Assembly: GCF_000024265.1 (NCBI RefSeq)
Contig: NC_013204.1
Location: 1,786,180-1,850,179 of the forward strand
DNA: 64,000 bases
Direction of reading: 5' to 3'
DNA from: Eggerthella lenta DSM 2243
GTDB lineage: Bacteria > Actinomycetota > Coriobacteriia > Coriobacteriales > Eggerthellaceae
The notes beneath the pieces are model-generated. The model saw only the letters and a list, made by a program, of their open reading frames with translations. It was not told the DNA's origin and made no database searches. Numbering within the stretch: the stretch's first letter is position 1; each line of letters starts with the position of its first letter. Positions 1-7,651 of this stretch are shown piece by piece. A program made the translations under genes and the position numbers.

Positions 1-811
1 CCACGTCATGGCGGGCGGCCAAATCGTCGATTCGTTCGCAGCGGGTCGGCTTCGCGCGGAGGATTGCGCGCGCTATGGACTTCGCGCGCTCGATCTACAC
101 GGCCTGAACCCGGAAAACCACCGTCAGCTCGGGGCGGAGGTCGCTTCAATGAAAGGCGTTTCGGTCTCCGCAGGCGGGCGAGCCCTGATCGGGCCCTTGA
201 CGCTCTCTTTGCGAGAGGGCGAGGTTATGGGCGTCCTTGGGGCAAACGGAGTCGGAAAGAGCACGCTCGCCCGGGCGATGTGCGGCCTTGCGGGCGGTCG
301 ACAGGCCTTCTCGTGGGGAGTTCGGCCTCGGCAGAGGCTTCGCCGATCGTACTACATGATGCAAGACGTCGATTACCAATTGTTCTTCGACACGGTGGAA
401 AACGAAATCCTGACCGACCAGAAAAGCATCGACGACAACCGTCTCAACGAGGTGGCGCGTATCGTCAAGGCCATCGACCTATGGGACAAGAGGACCGAGC
501 ATCCGCAAAACCTATCAGGAGGCCAGAAGCAGCGTTTGGCGCTGGCTTGCGCCTTTCTGAGCAGCAAGGAGATTGTCGTTCTGGATGAGCCGACATCGGG
601 ACTCGACTTCATGCACATGGCGAGGATTGCCGGGCTCATCGAGGAGCTTGCCAAAGGCCGTCCCGTGGCCGTCATCACCCATGACCTTGAGTTCCTGTTC
701 AAGGTCTGCACTTCGGCTCTGATGGTGGGGCGAGACGGCTGCGAGAAGGTCGACCTGCGGGCGCCCGGATCCAGCAAAAGCGTCCTTAGGTTCATGGGGT
801 GCGTTCGCTAG
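1..811 (+). CDS. ECF-type ABC transporter ATP-binding protein, 5' end outside window
   Basis: ATPase of an energy-coupling-factor (cobalt/biotin-type) importer that drives uptake of a vitamin or metal. The reading frame is open to the left edge. The first ~30 residues (VMAGGQIVDS...) look like the tail of a preceding ABC domain, so this is probably the C-terminal half of a two-ABC protein rather than a gene starting at the ATG at 8. Visible motifs are Walker A GANGVGKST, signature LSGGQKQR, Walker B IVVLDEP and the H-loop VITHD. The substrate cannot be read from the ATPase. A DtxR-type metal regulator follows, which is compatible with metal uptake, but this is inference. Confidence 0.8.
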   Translation, partial: HVMAGGQIVDSFAAGRLRAEDCARYGLRALDLHGLNPENHRQLGAEVASMKGVSVSAGGRALIGPLTLSLREGEVMGVLGANGVGKSTLARAMCGLAGGRQAFSWGVRPRQRLRRSYYMMQDVDYQLFFDTVENEILTDQKSIDDNRLNEVARIVKAIDLWDKRTEHPQNLSGGQKQRLALACAFLSSKEIVVLDEPTSGLDFMHMARIAGLIEELAKGRPVAVITHDLEFLFKVCTSALMVGRDGCEKVDLRAPGSSKSVLRFMGCVR

Positions 812-867
812 TTGTCTTCACTCGACGTAGCGGAAGCCGATTCCACGTCCCTTCCCGGATGGCAGAA

Positions 868-1011
868 GAGGCGTGCCGCATGGAGCAGTGCATCTACGGA
901 TTCTTTCGAGAACCCCTCCTCCTGCCTGGAGCGGATCGAGGATTCTCTTCGATGAGGGATCGGCATCGCCAATCGGCCGGCCCCATCGTCTTCGCCGATG
1001 CGGGGTCGGCT
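868..1011 (+). pseudogene. Decayed duplicate of the 3' end of the downstream DtxR-family gene
   Basis: About 145 bp that align almost base for base with 1405-1550, the last ~90 bp of the DtxR-family gene plus its 3' flank. Shared blocks include TGCCGCATGGAGCA, GGATTCTTTCGAGAA and ATGCGG-GTCGGCT. The frame is broken and the N-terminal DNA-binding part is missing. It reads as the remnant of a tandem duplication of the regulator gene; the rest of 811-1077 shows no gene. Confidence 0.7.
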
Positions 1012-1077
1012 CGTGCGGCGGACTGTTCGCGAAGCCGTGTCGCCTGCAGGGACTAGGCGAACGAGAGGATGATTTGA

Positions 1078-1494
1078 ATGAGGGATGAAGCCGATGCGAG
1101 CCGCGGCTCACGGAGCAGGGCGACAACCAAGTCGTCCGAAGACTACCTCGAGGCCATCCTCGTGATCCGCCGCCTGCGCGGGTCGTGCCGCAACGTGGAC
1201 ATCGCCGAGCGCCTGGGCTTCTCGAAGGCGAGCGTCACCAAGGCGCTCGGCAACCTGGCTCGTAAGGGCCTTGTCGAGGTGGTCGATCACGACGTTCGCT
1301 TGACCGCAGCTGGAAAGCACCTTGCCGAGGAGACGCTATCTAAACACCGCTTCTTCGAGCGTCTGCTCGCCAACGCCGGGGTGAATGCGGAAGTTGCCTC
1401 CAAAGAGGTATGCCGCATGGAGCACTGCATCTCCACGGATTCTTTCGAGAAGCTCTCCTCCCACCTAGGGCGGATTCAGGATTCCCTTCGATAA
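1078..1494 (+). CDS. DtxR/MntR-family metal-dependent transcriptional regulator
   Basis: A 138-residue protein. Residues ~18-75 form the winged helix typical of the iron-dependent repressor family (SEDYLEAILVI, then NVDIAERLGFSKASVTKAL, then LARKGLVE and a DVRLTAAG wing). The C-terminal half matches the dimerisation/metal-binding domain (HRFFERLLANAGVN, CRMEHCIS) and lacks the SH3-like third domain, as in MntR. It probably represses metal-uptake genes when Fe2+ or Mn2+ is bound. A purine-rich GAGAGGATG precedes the ATG. The adjacent ECF ATPase is a plausible target. The full start could be a few codons downstream. Confidence 0.8.
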   Translation: MRDEADASRGSRSRATTKSSEDYLEAILVIRRLRGSCRNVDIAERLGFSKASVTKALGNLARKGLVEVVDHDVRLTAAGKHLAEETLSKHRFFERLLANAGVNAEVASKEVCRMEHCISTDSFEKLSSHLGRIQDSLR

Positions 1495-1595
1495 GGGATC
1501 AGCATCACCAAGCGACCGGCCTCATCGCCTTCGGCAATGCGGAGTCGGCTTATCTTTCATGATAGCCCCGATTCATCTGGTGAGTTCCCCTACCA

Positions 1596-1632
1596 GCAAA
1601 GCGGCCCTCCGAATTGGACGGGGCCGCTTTGC
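1596..1632 (+). terminator. Rho-independent terminator after the DtxR gene
   Basis: Perfect 12-bp stem (GCAAAGCGGCCC / GGGCCGCTTTGC) with a 13-nt loop, followed by a T-rich stretch. It ends the DtxR transcript. The 1495-1940 stretch otherwise holds no recognisable gene; it contains this terminator and a second one at 1811-1830. Confidence 0.75.
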
Positions 1633-1810
1633 TATGTCGTTCTCTTCTTCCTTGTCAGGTCCCCACCTCATCATCTCGATTATCTGCGGCCAAGGCCTTC
1701 AAGTTGCAGGACGCATCCCGAAAATCAAGGCACATAAAGCAAAACTACTACCTGGGTGGCGCTTGCGGCGGATTGCGCAGATTTCGTCAACGAATGACAT
1801 GCAGGGACTT

Positions 1811-1837
1811 AGCGGGACAAGCCCGCTTTTCCCGTTT
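1811..1837 (+). terminator. Short hairpin with T-runs upstream of the ICE left arm
   Basis: AGCGGG-ACAAG-CCCGCT followed by TTT and, after CCCG, TTTT. Looks like a terminator shielding the first ICE operon from read-through. It may lie at or just inside the ICE left end, but no attachment-site repeat was found here. Confidence 0.5.
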
Positions 1838-1940
1838 TGACCCCATTCGACTCCGGCTCGAACATGACCGAAAGGACTTTATTGGAGCTATCGGTGCTCG
1901 AAACGCTTTAAGAGCGCCTTGTGGAGACGAAAGGAAACCC

Positions 1941-2165
1941 ATGGACGTATCGGAAGACGGCATCAGAGGCCTTCGGCGATTCGGAGGATCGAGCCAATCG
2001 CTGTCCGACCTCGTTGATGCGGAGGAAGTGTCCCGGCATCTCGGAATAACGCCCAGAAGGGTGCTGTCGATGGCCCGCAAGGGCTCGATTCCCTGCGTGA
2101 GGCTCAGCGCGAAGACCATTCGCTTCGATATCGAAGCTGTCGACCGGGCCCTTGGAAGGCGGTAG
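1941..2165 (+). CDS. Small helix-turn-helix protein, excisionase-like
   Basis: A 74-residue protein. The ATG at 1941 is preceded by AAAGGAAA, a fair ribosome site, whereas an upstream in-frame start has none. Residues ~25-70 have the layout of a MerR/excisionase-type helix-turn-helix: LVDAEEVSRHLGITPRRVLSMARKG, then a PCVRLSAKTIRF wing and a final helix. It probably binds DNA at ICE promoters or ends. It is first in a group of four DNA-handling genes (1941-3696). Confidence 0.65.
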   Translation: MDVSEDGIRGLRRFGGSSQSLSDLVDAEEVSRHLGITPRRVLSMARKGSIPCVRLSAKTIRFDIEAVDRALGRR

Positions 2166-2228
2166 GCATGCTGACGGCGCTCTTGCGCGCGCTGCCGCGT
2201 TCCGCCGCCTTCGGAAGGAGCACTCGAT

Positions 2229-2462
2229 ATGATTTCTGATAGAAAAACATCTGGCGTCTTCGTCAAGACGCCCGTCCTTGTCCAGGACACGTATTCGGTC
2301 GAGGAGATTGCAATTCTGTTCCGCGTAAGCCGAAACAGCGTCTACGAGTGGCACAAGCGCGAGGACGACCCCCTGCCTTTGAGGCGCATGAACGGCAAGA
2401 AGCGCGGGTTCTTCGCCTATCGCGACGAGCTCCTCGAGTGGAGCAAGCGCAATGCGGTCTAG
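2229..2462 (+). CDS. Helix-turn-helix domain protein
   Basis: A 77-residue protein with a GGAAGGAG ribosome site. Residues ~20-75 (YSVEEIAILFRVSRNSVYEWHKR, then PLRRMNGKKRGFFAYRDELLEW) form a DNA-binding helix-turn-helix with a wing, as in excisionase or terminase-small-subunit-like regulators. The preceding gene is of the same general type but not obviously a recent duplicate. Role within the ICE is unknown. Confidence 0.65.
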   Translation: MISDRKTSGVFVKTPVLVQDTYSVEEIAILFRVSRNSVYEWHKREDDPLPLRRMNGKKRGFFAYRDELLEWSKRNAV

Positions 2463-2482
2463 GGACGCGGGGAACGACCGGC

Positions 2483-2944
2483 ATGGCGGAGCGTAGCGAC
2501 GAGGCTTTCATCATCGTAAGGGAGTTCATGACGAGGGGGCTCGGCCTCACAGGCCTCCCCCTCCTTGTGTACGCCCGGATCTACGGCTTCTGCGAAAGCG
2601 GATCCCCCTACTTCGAGAGCAAGGCGCATCTGGGCAAGATTCTCGGAGTCGACACGCGAAGCGTTGTCCGAGCGGTGAGGAAGCTCGAGGAGGTGGGCCT
2701 TGTGTTCGAGGTAGGCCGCCAAGAGCTTTCCAAAGGGAGGGAGACGAAGGTCTACCGCATAGACTTCGAGGCGGCCCGAAGGGCGAAGGGGGCAATCGAG
2801 GGGGCCGGCCAGTCGACGCATGGCGAAATGCCATCGGATGACCGCGGGCCGCGCCCGTGCCGCCTTCTGCATGACCAGACGCCATGCCGACCCCTGACGC
2901 CTTGCCAGCTAATAACAAAGACGGAAAACAAAGATTACAGATAG
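2483..2944 (+). CDS. Winged-helix replication-initiator-like protein
   Basis: A 153-residue protein. The ATG at 2483 follows a GGGGAACG-type site and gives the protein that begins MAERSDEAF. The N-terminal ~100 residues resemble the winged-helix domain of plasmid/phage replication initiators (FIIVREFMTRGLGLTGLPLLVYARIY, then SKAHLGKILGVDTRSVVRAV and KLEEVGLVFEVGR). The C-terminal ~50 residues are low-complexity. Its place immediately before a DnaC-like ATPase repeats the common phage/ICE pairing of a DnaD/initiator-like protein with a helicase loader, suggesting autonomous rolling or theta replication of the excised ICE. Confidence 0.6.
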   Translation: MAERSDEAFIIVREFMTRGLGLTGLPLLVYARIYGFCESGSPYFESKAHLGKILGVDTRSVVRAVRKLEEVGLVFEVGRQELSKGRETKVYRIDFEAARRAKGAIEGAGQSTHGEMPSDDRGPRPCRLLHDQTPCRPLTPCQLITKTENKDYR

Positions 2945-2952
2945 GACGTGCC

Positions 2953-3696
2953 ATGGGCGAATCGAAGCCGACGCATTCGGAGGCTTGCTGCGAATACTGC
3001 GGGCGCCCCCTCGCTCCATGCGTGGTCGAGTTCGGCGCCAGGCGGATCGTCGCGGGGTTCCGCGAATGCGACTGCGAGGGCGCACGCGGGCAAAGGGCGC
3101 GAGCCGAGAGGATGGAAGCCGCGAAGAGGGAAGCGCGCCTGGCCGAGCGCCGCAAGCGCGCGGGGATCCCGAAGCGGTTCCTCGGCGCGACCGTCCAGCA
3201 CCAGGACCTCATCGACTACCTCGAGTCGTTCGAGGGCAGCGCAGGGCGAGGCCTCTACATATACGGCTCGGTCGGAAGGGGGAAAAGCTATTCAGCCGCA
3301 GCCTTGGCGAACGCCTTCGTGGACGCCGGCTACCGCACGGTGTTCACAACGGCATCGGCGATGCTCGAGAGGATCAAGGCGAGCTTCTCGGGGAACGGGG
3401 AGACCGATTCGGTCATTTCCAGATACGCTGCATGCGACGTCCTCGTCCTCGACGACCTCGGCAAAGAGGATGCCAAGGAGTGGTCCTCGAACATGATGTT
3501 CCTTGTGATAAACGCCCGATACGAAAACATGAGGCCGACCATCTTCACCTCGAACTACTCGCCCCAGGCGCTATCGAAAAGGCTTGGAAGGAAGGGAGAG
3601 ACGGAGACCGCCGAGGCTATCGCGAGCCGGCTCTCGGAGACCACCATCCCCATCCACCTCACGGGGCCGGATATGAGGATTGCGTCAAGGATGTGA
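2953..3696 (+). CDS. DnaC/IstB-like ATPase, putative helicase loader
   Basis: A 247-residue AAA+ protein; the ATG at 2953 has AGGAC before it and begins 8 bp after the preceding stop. The N-terminus has a possible zinc site (CEYCGRPL and CDC near residues 13-45). The Walker A is GSVGRGKS, the Walker B is DVLVLDDLG, and FTSNYSP matches the sensor region, followed by an arginine-rich IASRL. This layout is that of DnaC/DnaI helicase loaders and IstB. No IstA transposase is nearby, so replication of the ICE is the more likely role. Confidence 0.75.
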   Translation: MGESKPTHSEACCEYCGRPLAPCVVEFGARRIVAGFRECDCEGARGQRARAERMEAAKREARLAERRKRAGIPKRFLGATVQHQDLIDYLESFEGSAGRGLYIYGSVGRGKSYSAAALANAFVDAGYRTVFTTASAMLERIKASFSGNGETDSVISRYAACDVLVLDDLGKEDAKEWSSNMMFLVINARYENMRPTIFTSNYSPQALSKRLGRKGETETAEAIASRLSETTIPIHLTGPDMRIASRM

Positions 3697-3829
3697 CCGA
3701 CGGGACTTGCCGGGACGACGGCGCCTTCTCCCGCCGACGCCATCGGCGAGTCTGTGAGTAAATCGCGACAAGAATCGAGGGCAGTCGGCGTGCGGATGGC
3801 AGCCGACTCCGGAAGGCGATGGAGGAACG

Positions 3830-4348
3830 ATGACGGGCAGGTTGAAGGAAGCCGACGAGAGAACCAAGCGGGAGCTCGCCGACAAATGCCAGGAGAACGG
3901 CTGGCTCAGGCGGGGCGGATACCCCTGGCAAGACGACCCCTACCTCGAGGAATACCCCTACGAGTTCGCGAAGGCCGGCAGCGTGGAAGAGCTGCGCGGC
4001 TTCTTCGCGCACGGAAACTGGGCGCTGCGCCAGGGGATCGTGTACGAGGATCTCGCCTTCGTGCAGCAGGTCGACGGCGGCGACGAGTGGTGGACGCTGA
4101 AGCGCACCGACTCCGGCTGGCTCGCCTTCGAGAGTTGGTCCTTCGGCCGCATCGTGCAGGAGCCCGAGAGGTTCTCACATGCGATAGAGTGCATGCATCG
4201 CGCAACTCCAGAGCAGTGCAAGCGCCTCGAGTACATGGAGGCGGTTCCGAGCATCGAGGATGCCGCCAGACGCGCACGCGATTCCATCCAGCAACTGAAC
4301 AAAACGGCGATGACGCCCACGCGCGGCGCGCGGGCGGAGCTTCGCTGA
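3830..4348 (+). CDS. Conserved-type ICE hypothetical protein
   Basis: A 172-residue soluble protein, not recognised. It is preceded by GGAGGA. The first half is aromatic-rich (GYPWQDDPYLEEYPYEF, GIVYEDLAFVQQ, EWWTLKR) and the second half helical. No signal peptide, membrane segment or catalytic motif is visible. It lies alone between the replication genes and the conjugation operon, ends before a strong terminator, and so forms its own transcription unit or the end of the left-arm operon. A short inverted repeat AGTCGGC/GCCGACT lies at 3783-3808 in its leader. Confidence 0.55.
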   Translation: MTGRLKEADERTKRELADKCQENGWLRRGGYPWQDDPYLEEYPYEFAKAGSVEELRGFFAHGNWALRQGIVYEDLAFVQQVDGGDEWWTLKRTDSGWLAFESWSFGRIVQEPERFSHAIECMHRATPEQCKRLEYMEAVPSIEDAARRARDSIQQLNKTAMTPTRGARAELR

Positions 4349-4358
4349 ACACACTTAC

Positions 4359-4390
4359 GAAGGCGGGTTCACCCCGCCTTCTCTGTTTTC
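4359..4390 (+). terminator. Rho-independent terminator
   Basis: Stem GAAGGCGGG / CCCGCCTTC (4359-4367 with 4373-4381) followed by TCTGTTTTC. Separates the left-arm genes from the conjugation operon starting at 4440. Confidence 0.8.
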
Positions 4391-4439
4391 GGAAAGCGAC
4401 TGGGACAGTCTGTCCCACCAAGAGGAAGGGACAAGAAGC

Positions 4440-4988
4440 ATGACAAACGACTTCGGCGACGACTCCGGAGAGAAACTCGTCGACTGGATGATCCGCATAG
4501 GTCAGGATGCCGGCGAGGCGGCCATGATGGCCAGCGGCGAGCGGCTCGCATCGGCATTCAGGCGCGCCCGCGGCGAAGACGCAATCGAAGGCGGGGCCGA
4601 ACCTGGCCGCAGCGTGGCCGAGTGGGCAAAGCTCGACCTGTCCGAATTCACAGCGCTTCCCGAGTACGAGACCATCCGCCAGGCCATCGACGAGAAACTC
4701 TCGCGCGAGGGCATCCGACACGAGTTCGCGCCCATGCCGGAGGGCGAGCATCTCGTCTTCATGGTCGAGGATGCGCCCGCAGTGAACGAGGCTTTCAAGG
4801 ACCTCGAGAAGACCACGCGCGCATCCGCCCAGCGCGCGGGAAAGGAACTCTCGCAGATGCGCGAGCGTATCAAGGGCGAACCCATCGCGGAGAAGGCGGC
4901 GCGCGCCAGGGAGGCGTCATCCCGACTGGAGGCCGCCAAGGGAAAGTCGCGCGAGATGTCGCGCGGCGTCGAGACGAGGGCGAAATGA
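4440..4988 (+). CDS. PcfB-like (DUF3801) conjugation protein
   Basis: A 182-residue protein. It matches the PcfB/DUF3801 type, an accessory of the relaxosome that sits directly upstream of the VirD4-type coupling protein PcfC in Gram-positive conjugative elements. Visible here are a Gly/Ala-rich N-terminal helix (LVDWMIRIGQDAGEAAMMASGE), a central LSEFTALPEYETIRQAIDEKL / GIRHEFAPM region, and a charged coiled tail. Its stop overlaps the next ATG by 4 bp (ATGA), showing translational coupling to the coupling-protein gene. Confidence 0.7.
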   Translation: MTNDFGDDSGEKLVDWMIRIGQDAGEAAMMASGERLASAFRRARGEDAIEGGAEPGRSVAEWAKLDLSEFTALPEYETIRQAIDEKLSREGIRHEFAPMPEGEHLVFMVEDAPAVNEAFKDLEKTTRASAQRAGKELSQMRERIKGEPIAEKAARAREASSRLEAAKGKSREMSRGVETRAK

Positions 4989-6817
4989 GGCCGCTTGCGC
5001 AGGCGCTCGCGGCGGGTGCCGCAAGCGCCGCCTGCTTCTGCGCCGGAGACGCGCTCGCGGCTGCGGCCGCCGCGTCGGGGTTCCCCGCATGCGACGCCCC
5101 AGTCCTGCTGTCGGCGATTCCCGAAACGGGGCTCGCGGCGGAGCCCATGGCGCTTGCCGTGGGCCTCATGGCCGCATGCATACCCTGGGCGGTCTGGGCG
5201 CGCAGCCTCGTGCGCGCGGGCACGTACCGCCAGGGCGAGGAGCACGGCTCCGCCCGCTGGGGAACCCTCAAGGAGGGACGAGCGTTCATGGACAGGAAAG
5301 ACAAGGCGAACAACATCCTGCTCTCGAGGGACTTCGCGCTCGCGCTCAAGCCGAAGCGCTTCGACCTCAAGCACGACCGAAACCGCAACGTCTGCGTGCT
5401 CGGCGGCCCCGGATCGGGCAAGACGCGCTACTACGTCAAGCCCAACCTCATGCAGGCAAACGCCGACTTCCTCGTCACCGATCCCAAGGGAACCCTCCTC
5501 GGCGATGTCGGCTGGATGCTCGAGGACGCCGGATACGACATACGCACCTTCGACACGACCGACTTCTCCCGCTCGATGCACTACAACCCGCTTTCATACG
5601 TGAAGGACCAGGCCGACATCCTCGTCTTCGTGGAGTGCCTGATCAAGAACACCACGCCCGACGACCGCAAGGGGTCGGACCCCTTCTGGGAGAACTCCGA
5701 GCGCCTGCTCTACACGGCGCTGGTGGCCTACCTCGTCTACCACGCGCGACCCGAGGAGAGGGACCTCAACTCCCTCATGCTGCTACTGAGCCTCGCGGAG
5801 GCGCGCGAGGAGGACGAGTCCTACATGAGCCCGCTCGACCTCATATTCGAGGAGCTCGAGACGGGCATGCGCTTCATGGAGCGCGGGCGCGGGCGCGAGG
5901 CGCGGGAAGAGCGCCCCTTCGACGACGGGGGCGACTGGGGCTGGGTCCGCATCGCCGAGCCCCGCGACCCGGAGGAGGACTTCGCGCTGTCAAACTACCG
6001 CGCCTTCAAGGTGGCGGCCGGGAAGACCCTGAAGTCGATCATCATTAGCTGCAACGTGCGCTTGAAGCCCCTTTCGGTCGATGCGGTCTCCGATCTCGTC
6101 GCATACGACGAGATGGCGCTCGACTCTCTCGGCTCGGGAGAGGGCAGCCACGCCATCTTCGCGAGCATGTCGGACTCGGACTCGACTTTCGACTTCCTCT
6201 TCGCGCTGCTCATGTGGCAGGCCACGAGCGTGCTCTACAAGACGGCTCTCGCTCGCTTCGGGGGCTCGCTCAAGCGCCCCGTGCACTTCCTGCTCGACGA
6301 GTTCGGCAACATCGGCACGGTGCCCGACTTCGAGCGCGTCATCGCCACGGCCCGCTCGCGCAACGTGAGCTTCAGCATCATCCTGCAGTCGGCCAGCCAG
6401 CTCGAGCGCGCCTACAAGAAGGAGGGCGCGAAGACCATCCTGGACTGCTGCGACACCGTGGTGTTTCTCGGCGGCAAGTCGACCGAGACCAACGAGATGA
6501 TCTCCAAGATGGTCGGCAAGCAGACCGTGAAGGTGCTCACGGAAAGCGACTCGAGGGGCGCGAACCGCTCCACCACCCAGAACTACAACGTGATCGAACG
6601 CGACCTCATGACGCCCGACGAGGTGGGAAGGCTCCCGCGCGACGAGTCGATCGTGCTCATCAGCGGGACCTACCCCCTGAAGGGCGCGAAGTACCGCATC
6701 GAGGAGCATCCCTCCTATCCCGAGGTGGACCCCGGGCATGCGGGCGCGAGGCACGAGGAGCGTTTCGACTTCAAGGAGTACCGGGAAAGGAGAGGCGGTG
6801 ATGCGCCCATGAGATGA
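4985..6817 (+). CDS. virD4: VirD4/TraG-family type IV coupling protein
   Basis: A 610-residue ATPase that brings the relaxase-DNA complex to the secretion channel. The N-terminus has two membrane segments (~residues 5-30 and 55-75). Walker A GGPGSGKT lies near residue 140, a VTDPKGTL motif follows, and Walker B with HFLLDEFGNIG lies near residue 435; both TraG signatures are intact. The start at 4985 overlaps the PcfB-like stop, and an in-frame extension upstream would only read through that gene in another frame. An acidic insert of ~60 residues (LEEL...GRGREAREERP) sits around residues 285-330. Confidence 0.9.
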   Translation: MRPLAQALAAGAASAACFCAGDALAAAAAASGFPACDAPVLLSAIPETGLAAEPMALAVGLMAACIPWAVWARSLVRAGTYRQGEEHGSARWGTLKEGRAFMDRKDKANNILLSRDFALALKPKRFDLKHDRNRNVCVLGGPGSGKTRYYVKPNLMQANADFLVTDPKGTLLGDVGWMLEDAGYDIRTFDTTDFSRSMHYNPLSYVKDQADILVFVECLIKNTTPDDRKGSDPFWENSERLLYTALVAYLVYHARPEERDLNSLMLLLSLAEAREEDESYMSPLDLIFEELETGMRFMERGRGREAREERPFDDGGDWGWVRIAEPRDPEEDFALSNYRAFKVAAGKTLKSIIISCNVRLKPLSVDAVSDLVAYDEMALDSLGSGEGSHAIFASMSDSDSTFDFLFALLMWQATSVLYKTALARFGGSLKRPVHFLLDEFGNIGTVPDFERVIATARSRNVSFSIILQSASQLERAYKKEGAKTILDCCDTVVFLGGKSTETNEMISKMVGKQTVKVLTESDSRGANRSTTQNYNVIERDLMTPDEVGRLPRDESIVLISGTYPLKGAKYRIEEHPSYPEVDPGHAGARHEERFDFKEYRERRGGDAPMR

Positions 6818-6946
6818 GAGATGGGACGGCGGGAGCCGACACTCCCTTGACAAGCGCGGCGCGGCCAGCTTCCACACAAGCCCGCCGCGCGCCGTCCCGG
6901 ATGCAAAGGGGCGCGAGATGCGCTCCACGACCAATTGTACCAACCG

Positions 6947-6982
6947 GGGCGGCCGCCTCAAACCCAACCGTTGCGGCCGCCC
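6947..6982 (+). promoter_or_regulatory. 10-bp perfect hairpin in the leader of the VirB2-like gene
   Basis: GGGCGGCCGC pairs with GCGGCCGCCC across a 16-nt loop, 27 bp before the next ATG. There is no T-run, so it may be a processing or stability element that lets the abundant pilin-like subunit be made in excess over VirD4. A wider GGGACGGCG/CGCCGTCCC pair (6823-6831 with 6890-6898) lies just upstream. Confidence 0.45.
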
Positions 6983-7009
6983 ACAAGCAAGACATGCAAA
7001 GGAGCCAAG

Positions 7010-7225
7010 ATGCTCTCAAACATCATCGGACTCGTCTCCGGCTGCGTCACGTTCCTAGGGGGTTTCTTAATCGTCTGGGGCGCGGTGTCGCTCGGCCTCG
7101 CCATCCGAGAGCAGCAGGGAGGCGCTCAGATCGCCAGCGCGATCTCGACCATCGCTGGCGGGGCGATCATAATCGCCGCCGCCATCTACTTCGGCCAGCT
7201 CGACACGTCCTGGCTCCCCGCCTAA
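7010..7225 (+). CDS. Small two-membrane-segment protein, VirB2/Maff2-like
   Basis: A 71-residue hydrophobic protein with AAAGGAG before the ATG at 7010. Two membrane helices (~7-30 and ~43-62) are separated by a polar loop with EQQGG. Size, topology and position directly before PrgI and VirB4 genes match the Maff2/VirB2-like proteins of Gram-positive ICEs, which are thought to be pilin-like channel subunits. Sequence similarity to VirB2 itself is too weak to see by eye, so the role rests on context. Confidence 0.6.
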   Translation: MLSNIIGLVSGCVTFLGGFLIVWGAVSLGLAIREQQGGAQIASAISTIAGGAIIIAAAIYFGQLDTSWLPA

Positions 7226-7243
7226 GGGAAGGAGGATGTGCAA

Positions 7244-7651
7244 ATGCTATCCGTAAGGGTCCAGAAGGACATCGGCGAGTACACCGAGAAGATCGTGGGC
7301 AAGCTCTCCGCGCGCACGCTCGCGTGCCTCGCAGGCGGACTCGCCTCCGCCGTCGGAGCCGCGGCGCTCTGCCAGTTCGCCCTCGGCATCGAGGTGCGCG
7401 ATGCAGCCTTGCCGGTCATGTGCGCATCCATGCCGTTCTGGCTCGCGGGGTTCTGGCGGCCCCATCACATGAAATTCGAGAAGTTCGTCCCGCTCTGGCT
7501 CGACTTCAAGCTCGAGGACCAGAGGATCCTCTACCGCTCCACACCCGTGCTCGAGGGTGCGCAGACCTCTCCCGTGCCGGGACGCCCTTCGCGAAAGGCC
7601 AAGCGCAAGGCGAAGAGGAAGGGGGCGGAGGCGAATGCTGCTGTTCGATAA
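7244..7651 (+). CDS. PrgI-family (VirB3-like) transfer protein
   Basis: A 135-residue protein. The ATG at 7244 is 9 nt after GGAGG; a GTG at 7238 is also possible but very close to the ribosome site. It has the PrgI layout: a short N-terminal segment (VRVQKDI), two membrane helices (~25-45 and ~52-72), then a cytoplasmic tail with RPHHMKFEKFVPLWLDF and a lysine-rich end. PrgI proteins sit in the inner-membrane complex of the channel next to VirB4. Its 3' end overlaps the VirB4 gene by 17 bp. Confidence 0.7.
   Translation: MLSVRVQKDIGEYTEKIVGKLSARTLACLAGGLASAVGAAALCQFALGIEVRDAALPVMCASMPFWLAGFWRPHHMKFEKFVPLWLDFKLEDQRILYRSTPVLEGAQTSPVPGRPSRKAKRKAKRKGAEANAAVR

Noticed and set aside
1830-1880. 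Left attachment site of the ICE
   Set aside because: CCCCATTCGACTCC looks faintly like the guaA end-sequence TTCCCACTCGATGG but matches too few bases to support an att repeat.
4622-4984. N-terminal extension of the VirD4 protein
   Set aside because: It overlaps the PcfB-like gene in another frame; the ATG at 4985 overlapping the PcfB stop fits operon coupling and the membrane-anchor start.
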